This document shows positions 57,947-64,000 of a stretch of 64,000 bases of DNA, in pieces. Each line of letters starts with the position of its first letter. The first letter of the stretch is position 1. Position numbers and translations under genes: made by a program. The notes beneath the pieces were generated by a model. The model did no database searches. It was not told where the DNA came from and worked only from the letters and a program-made list of their open reading frames with translations. Source of the stretch: Cavenderia fasciculata (Eukaryota; Evosea; Eumycetozoa; Acytosteliales; Cavenderiaceae). Where the stretch lies: contig NW_004457729.1 in NCBI RefSeq assembly GCF_000203815.1, positions 2,294,674 through 2,358,673 of the forward strand, in the 5' to 3' direction.

Positions 57947-60305
57947 ATGGCCCATCTTATCGAATCGTTATCAATAGAACAAAGAGTAGTAAGTGAATCA
58001 GATCTCGATGAATTAACATGTTCGATATGTTTATCGTTGATGACTGCACCCATCAAACAATGTACATTTGGTCATCTTGGTTGCGAGAGTTGTTTGGACA
58101 AGGTTGCAGAGACAACAGGTACCTGTCCACAATGTAGAACACCCATTTCAAATGGAAGATTATCAAGATCACTTATTGCTGCCAATATGTTATCATTACT
58201 AAAGGTAAAATAAAATAATCAAATCATGCCCTAAATTTATATACAACAAATTAATTGTATCTTTTCATCATCATCATCATCCTCTTCTTTTTCTTTTTTT
58301 TAGGTACATTGTGAAAATCATTTTAAATATAATAATGAACAAAAGAAATGGGAAAAGGACGCAAAAGGATGTCAAGAGATTATAACCGTAGCAACATCAA
58401 TTGATCACAAATTGTTTTGTAAATATAATCTTTTAAAATGTAAACATCAACGTTGCAATGTAGAAGTGTTAAAAGATGATATGCCCGGTCATCTTGCACA
58501 ATGTATATACCAAGAAAAGATATCATGTCCATTTGGTGATTATATCTGTAGTTTCAAGGGAACAAAGAGACAAGTCGATCAACATATTCAAAATGAATTA
58601 TCGATGCATATTCAAATCAACAATCAAAAAGTAGAAACCCAAATAGGAGCATTAAAACTCCAATTTAACAAATCCATAGAATCAATCAAGGTAAATCTAA
58701 TCTATGAGATTATCCAGTATATATCAATTAAAAAACTAACAACATTTAATTATTTAGGAATTACACAATCAACAAATAGAATCACTAAAACTGCAATTCC
58801 AATCTCTTGAAATCCAATCACTTTCACAAAAAATGGAATCACAATTTGAAATTGCCAACGTATGAATATTATATTAATTCATTCATTGTCTACAATTATG
58901 TCAAATTAGTTATTAATATTTAATATATAGGAATCATACAAACAAAAAATGGAATTACAACTTGCTAGATCAATTGAAATTGCAAATGTAAGATTATCCA
59001 CGCTATCCAAAATTGCACTATATTAATTAATTATATTAATTTTGTTTTTTTTAATAGGAAACCAATAAACAAAAAATGGAATATCAAATGCAGGTACTAA
59101 AACAAAAAATGGAATTACAACTTGAACAATCTATTAAAACTTTTAATGTAAGAAAGAATATCAATCATCATCTAATATCAAAATTGTAAACTATTAATTA
59201 TTAAATTTTTTTTTTTAATAGGAAAGCAATAAACAAAAAATGGAATCTCAATTGCGATCACTAAAACAAAAAATGGAATCACAATTTCAATCAAAATTAG
59301 ATAGATACAAAAACTCTATAATGGTAATTAATGTGCAATAATATTAATTTAACAAAATTAATTTTATTTCTTTTATTTATAGGAATCAAACAAAAATTAT
59401 GTAGATGAAAAGATTTGGGGACTAGTACGTAAAAAGATTTTTAATCAAAGAGATATATATTTATATTAATATTTAACTTTACCCATATTATTATTAGGCC
59501 GATCCAGGTCTTGGCCATTACGAAGTATCTCAAATGGTTCGAAAATACAAGTTAAAAGCAAAGGTATGCAAAATTATTTAAACATGTCAAGGGTTCAAGA
59601 GTATTTAAATTATGATATCATTATTTATTTTAGGAAATGGTTAAACATTTACCTGTACATTTTGAATGGCAAATCCAAAACTTTTTGAGCAAATTCAAAT
59701 CCAAAACCGACGAGCGTTCTGATTATTTTCAAATGGGTGGATTCAAGTGGTACATTTCTTCGTATATGGACAATAATGATGATGGTGATTCTGATCATGG
59801 TTATGATGATGATGATGATGATGATTATGATTATCATTATGATTTTCGACATGGTAATGGAGGTAATTATAATGGTAACAAAGAGTTGGGATTTTATGTT
59901 TTTTTAAAAAATAACCATTCTAAATTGGTCAAGGTCAATTTTTCCTTGGAAATACAATTTCCTTATGAACCAACCTACTCTGAAAAGTTTACCAATAGTT
60001 TTGGCCATGGTAACAATAATGGTTTTGGATCAAGTATTAGTGCAAGTACCTATTTGAATTGTATTACCGACGATGATTCTGTCACCATTACCTTTAAAGG
60101 TAATGTGGTAGAAGTGAAAGAATACCATGGACCAGACCTAGATCCCGATGAAGATGAAGATGATGATGAAGATGATGAAGATGAAGATGAAGATGAAGAT
60201 GAAGATGAAGATGAAGATGAAGATGATGATGATGATGAAGATGATGAAGATGATGATGATGATGAAGATGATGAATATGAAGATTATGATGATTATATGG
60301 ATTAG
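57947..60305 (+). CDS. RING/TRAF-type protein with duplicated coiled-coil exons
   Basis: Nine exons: 57947-58204, 58304-58690, 58758-58859, 58931-58987, 59058-59147, 59222-59323, 59383-59424, 59498-59563, 59634-60305; 591 residues, all introns phase 0. RING finger: CSICLSLMTAPIKQCTFGHL...CPQCRTPI. TRAF-type zinc fingers follow (CKYNLLKCKHQRCNVEVLKD...HLAQC). Exons 3-6 encode short coiled-coil units based on the same motif (ESNKQKME, ETNKQKME, ESYKQKME). A MATH/TRAF-C-like domain (HFEWQIQNFLSKF...FYVFLKNNHSKLVKVNFSLE) follows, with a Asp/His-rich insertion, then an acidic GAT/GAA-coded tail. TRAF-like ubiquitin ligases of dictyostelids have this order. Partner unknown. Confidence 0.85.
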
Positions 60306-60432
60306 AAATAATTTACTATTTAATAAAAAACAAAAATTTTTAGTGATCTTCTTCAAATTTGGTTGTCTTTTTAAAACTGACCCAATGTGTCAAGTTTGAT
60401 CGCCATCACATTATTATTAATTAAAAAGAGAG

Positions 60433-61958
60433 ATGAAACATCAAGAAGATCAATTAGAGATTATAGTAAACAAAGTATTAGATAAAGCATCAAACTATTT
60501 ATCTACATTTACTAGAAAGGATCTCATTGTTTGTGGTTTAATTACTGCTGTCTCTTTGGGTTTTGGTGGTATGTTGAAACATACGATCATTGATCAAATA
60601 ATTCACTACTAAATCAAGATCTATCTATATCTTTCCTCATTTCTAGTCAATCATCTTGAACCATTAGCAATATCAAGACACTTTCTTGCAAATCAAGAAT
60701 CAATCAATACGATCAAAGGATTGGAAAGATGGAGTCGTAGAAACACATTAGAGATTGATCCAGAGTCTAAACAAAAGATATCACTCTTGTTGCATGCTAC
60801 ACGTAACAATCAAGGATTGGCACGTCAACTTGCAACCACCGATATAGTTGAAGACCTCATTGCAATCATGTTAAACACACAAAAAACAATGGATAGAGCT
60901 ATTCAATCTCAAGGTGGTCTCGACACTAAAGAAGTTGTTGTATTTTATATCAATATCATTACTGGTGTTGTTGGTTTTTGTACTGAAATGTTATCTTTTA
61001 TTTTATTAGAATGTAAATATATATATATAAAATAATCTTTATTATTTTGTATTAATATCTTTTTGTCTATTTCTTTATAGTTAAAAATGTAGATGAAATA
61101 CCAATGGATAAATTAATTACAGTTATAACCAATCCAAACATTTATCCATTAAATGCCAATTTGGCACAATCAATGACAGGTTTCATTGAAAAGAATGCAA
61201 AAGCTAGAATGATATTGGCAAGTTATCCACAAGTGCTTAGGGCATTTGAACAATTTAGAACAAACCATATCATTCAAATTGACTTGGCCATTCGATACTT
61301 GGCCAATTCAGCCATACAATTGGAAGACTTTGAAGAAATCTATGGTTCCGACCAAGAGCTAAAGAATTTTGTTTTGAAAAACAAGAGTATTTGGTGTCGA
61401 ATCATACCACGTCCCATTCTATCAAACATCTATCAACAATTTGATATTGGAGGTATACTATTGGATGTTGCCATGTTTACAAGTGGTTACCAATTGAAAT
61501 GGATTCGATCACCCGTTACATTGGCACTCTGTAACCAACACAGCTTTGCATTGCTGTCTGATAAAATTGCACATTCCATTGCATACCGATTTGCAAACTC
61601 TGGCTTTTTTGTCATTTTCCCAGCCCTCCTATTTTCTTCCTATTATCTATCACTTTATCTTTTAAATGGTCGGTCCATTAAACCTATCTGTTTCTTTACC
61701 CTTGCCAATTTTATTACTACTCAATATTATACATTTAAAACTCAATCAAAAGCTACTAAACATTTACAAGTATGATATAAAAAAAAAAAAAAAAAGAAAA
61801 AAGAAATAGAAGAAGATCTTTTATTTTACTTACACTATCTCTATCTCTTTATCTATCTTTAGTCACCAATGTTTAAAAGATTTATAGATTCTGTTGAAAA
61901 AAAGGGAGGTGAAACACAAACACCAACACCAACGTTGACAACAAACGAGATTAACTAA
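60433..61958 (+). CDS. uncharacterised membrane protein, 428 residues
   Basis: Four exons: 60433-60568, 60647-61012, 61081-61769 and 61863-61958, in phase. The N-terminus is charged (MKHQEDQLEIIVNKVL) with a hydrophobic stretch near residue 40 (LIVCGLITAVSLGFG). The middle is helical (TTDIVEDLIAIMLNTQKT, NPNIYPLNANLAQSMTGFIE), perhaps armadillo-like. One long hydrophobic pair near residue 350-390 (FFVIFPALLFSSYYLSLYLL, FFTLANFITTQYYTF) ends the domain. I do not recognise the family. Possible peroxisomal, ER or mitochondrial membrane protein. The start is the first ATG and the joins keep the frame. Confidence 0.72.
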
Positions 61959-62319
61959 ATTAATTTACTGTTATAACTATATAGTTTTTTGTTTGTTGAT
62001 TAAACAAAAATAAATTAAAAAAAAAAAAAAAAAAGAAAACTTTTCTTTTCGCAATTTCGATCATTGAAAAAAATCTACACCGCACAGCCACTTGTGTGGC
62101 TTTTTTTTGTTATTGTAAAAAAAAAAATTTTGTTGATTTTTTTTTCAGCACTCTTGCTGATCATCACTTTGATTTTTTGAATGAGGCTCACTTTATTATC
62201 CTCATCTTTTGTTGTTTTATCTACATTTTTAATATTTATTAAATCACTATACCTCCTCCCTCTTCCTCCTTTTTTGTTGTAACATAGATCATTTCACCCC
62301 AATAAACAAATATTAAAAG
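61959..62319. other. Arp3 upstream region with two hairpins
   Basis: AT-rich spacer with two perfect 6-bp stems of 4-base loop: AGCCAC-TTGT-GTGGCT at 62086-62101 followed by a T-run, and TCAGCA-CTCT-TGCTGA at 62145-62160. They lie 160-235 bases before the Arp3 start and could be part of its promoter, its 5' leader or a small RNA. No gene otherwise. Confidence 0.5.
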
Positions 62320-63919
62320 ATGAGTCTTTCTGGATTACCTGCTGTAGTTATCGATAATGGTACAGGGTAATTATCAATCAATCAATCAAACAGAGAGATA
62401 TATAGAGAGAGAGTTAAAAGTAATAGTAATCACAGTAGTAGTAGTAGAGTAGTAGTTAGTAGTAGATATATAGACAGCACTATATATATATATAAGATAG
62501 ATACATACAGATATGATAAAAAAGAGATATCATACCACTACGATATATGATTACTTTTACCTTGGTTTCTCTCTTTCTCTCTCTTTCCTCCTTATCATTT
62601 TATCTAATCATCTTTTACTTTTCTTTAATTTACATTTTTAGTTATACAAAGATGGGTTATGCTGGTAACGATGATCCAAGCTTTATTATCCCATCAACCA
62701 TTGCCACTCATGAATCAAAGGGAAAGCAAACTGCTGCCTCTATGAAAAAGGGTGTTGAAGATTTGGACTTTTTCATTGGTGATGAAGCCAAGGCCAACGA
62801 AAAGACCTACGACATTAACAACCCAATTCGTCATGGTCAAATCCAAAACTGGACTCATATGGAACAATATTGGGAACACTGTATCTTTAAATATTTACGT
62901 TGTGAACCAGAAGATCATTATTTCCTTTTGGTATGATAGATATATATAATTTATATATATTTCCTATTTCTCTAATTTATTTATTTTCTACTCTTTAGAC
63001 TGAACCACCTCTTAATGCACCAGAAAATCGTGAATTCACAGCTGAGATTATGTTTGAAACTTTCAATGTCCCAGGTTTATATATTGCAGTTCAAGCCGTA
63101 TTGGCCCTTGCCGCTTCATGGACATCAAAGAATGTAACTGAAAGAACCTTGACTGGTACAGTCGTCGATTCTGGTGATGGTGTTACTCACATTATTCCAG
63201 TGTCTGAAGGTTACGTCATTGGTAGCTCAATCAAGCACATCCCAATCGCCGGTAGAGATATCACTGGTTTTGTTCAACAAATCATGAGAGAACGTGAACC
63301 AACCATCCCACCAGCCGAATCACTCGAGATTGCCAAGCGTGTCAAGGAGCAATACTCGTACGTATGCCCAGATCTCGTCAAAGAGTTCACCAAATACGAT
63401 AGTGATCCAAGCAAGTGGTTCAAGACCATCAACACTCAAGATGCCGTCAGCAAGAGACCATACAGCTACGATGTTGGTTACGAACGTTTCCTCGGCCCAG
63501 AAATCTTCTTTAACCCAGAGATTATCTCGTCTGACTTTTTGACCCCACTCCCAAAGGTCGTCGACGACACTGTCCAATCGTGCCCAATCGATTGTCGTAG
63601 AGGTCTCTACAAGAACATCGTCTTGTCTGGTGGTTCCACCATGTTTAAGGACTTTGGCAAGCGTTTGCAACGTGACATTAAGCGTTCTGTCGACTACCGT
63701 ATCAAGCGTTCCGAAGAACTCTCTGGCGGTAAGCTCAAGGCTGTCCCACTCGAAGTCAACGTCATCTCTCACAACATGCAACGTTATGCTGTCTGGTTTG
63801 GTGGTTCTATGCTTGCCTCGACCCCAGAATTCTACAATGTCTGTCACACCAAGGCCAAATACGACGAAATCGGTCCATCCATCTGTCGTTATAATCCAGT
63901 TTTCGGAACCATGGGTTAA
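62320..63919 (+). CDS. arpC: actin-related protein 3 (Arp2/3 complex)
   Basis: Three exons: 62320-62366, 62642-62930 and 62999-63919, 418 residues, the standard Arp3 length. Arp3 with Arp2 forms the nucleus for branched actin filaments used in phagocytosis, pseudopods and macropinocytosis. Nucleotide-binding pieces [29 protein letters not shown] and [19 protein letters not shown] are present. The Arp3 specifics [20 protein letters not shown] and [20 protein letters not shown] and the end [11 protein letters not shown] follow. Codon use in exon 3 is markedly GC-richer than its neighbours, as in highly expressed dictyostelid genes. The 275-base first intron with GATA and TAG repeats is unusually long for this window. 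Confidence 0.96.
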
Positions 63920-64000
63920 AAATGGTCAATCTTCAAAAAGAAAAAGGAAACACTTGGAAAACAAGAGAACAAAAAAGTTTGTGCTTTGAAAAAAGTAGGA

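Noticed and set aside
60138-60399. Met/Lys-rich and Ile/Phe-rich frames around 60.2 kb
   Set aside because: Out-of-frame readings of the GAT/GAA repeat that codes the acidic tail of the TRAF-like protein.
63320-63847. Minus-strand frame of 175 codons opposite Arp3
   Set aside because: Antisense shadow of the GC-richer, highly biased Arp3 exon.
1-64000. CRISPR arrays or bacterial operon features
   Set aside because: The window is eukaryotic nuclear DNA with introns; no regular repeat-spacer pattern and no Shine-Dalgarno-type gene starts exist.

Overview
The window is a gene-dense stretch of a nuclear genome from a dictyostelid social amoeba. Evidence: very AT-rich intergenic DNA and introns, short GT...AG introns with T-rich acceptors, long Asn/Gln/Thr/Ser runs inside proteins (AAT, CAA and ACA repeats), and gene families typical of Dictyostelia (FNIP-repeat protein, RING/TRAF-like protein, LRR-phosphatase of the MPL type, CENP-E-like kinesin, ChAPs protein). 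The sequence does not look like D. discoideum itself; another dictyostelid such as a Cavenderia is an inference only. I assembled exon models by hand from splice sites and reading phase, and most multi-exon CDS totals come out divisible by three.

Layout. 1-4.2 kb: end of a CDK5RAP1-like tRNA-modifying enzyme (+), a PPT1 thioesterase (-), and a disrupted gene with a nucleotidyltransferase-like motif (-). 5-16 kb: ChAPs cargo-adaptor protein (-), LRR dual-specificity phosphatase (+), a dictyostelid family protein (-), a Sel1-repeat protein (+). 16-27 kb: a ~1966-residue CENP-E-like kinesin (+), an F-box/LRR-like protein (+), and a Pol theta-like family A DNA polymerase without helicase (-). Both the kinesin and the polymerase carry an E2F-like TTCCCGC element upstream. 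27-30 kb: a sparse region with small membrane-protein genes, an inverted repeat and a frameshifted gene remnant. 30-42 kb: BTB/BACK/discoidin-like protein (-), Rab32-like GTPase (+), Golgi-type sulfotransferase (-), a GC-rich anomalous island near 38.0-38.35 kb, a multi-spanning membrane protein (+), and NADP-isocitrate dehydrogenase (-). 42-50 kb: POLE3-like histone-fold protein (-), FNIP protein (-), MsrB (-), Clp1 (+) and an aspartic peptidase (-) converging tail to tail. 50-56.6 kb: an atypical Rac GTPase with an 8-nt exon (+), a SET/MYND/TPR protein (-), and a surface glycoprotein (+). 56.6-57.7 kb: one intact tRNA-Phe(GAA) surrounded by at least five broken copies in both orientations. 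57.9-64 kb: a RING/TRAF-like protein with tandemly duplicated coiled-coil exons (+), an unknown membrane protein (+), and Arp3 (+).

The genes are mostly unrelated housekeeping and signalling genes. Loose themes are chromosome replication and segregation (kinesin, polymerase, POLE3), and small GTPases plus actin nucleation (Rac, Rab32-like, Arp3). The most unusual sequence signals are the decayed tRNA-Phe cluster, the GC-rich island, the duplicated coiled-coil exons, and the Rac protein lacking both residues normally needed for GTP hydrolysis.
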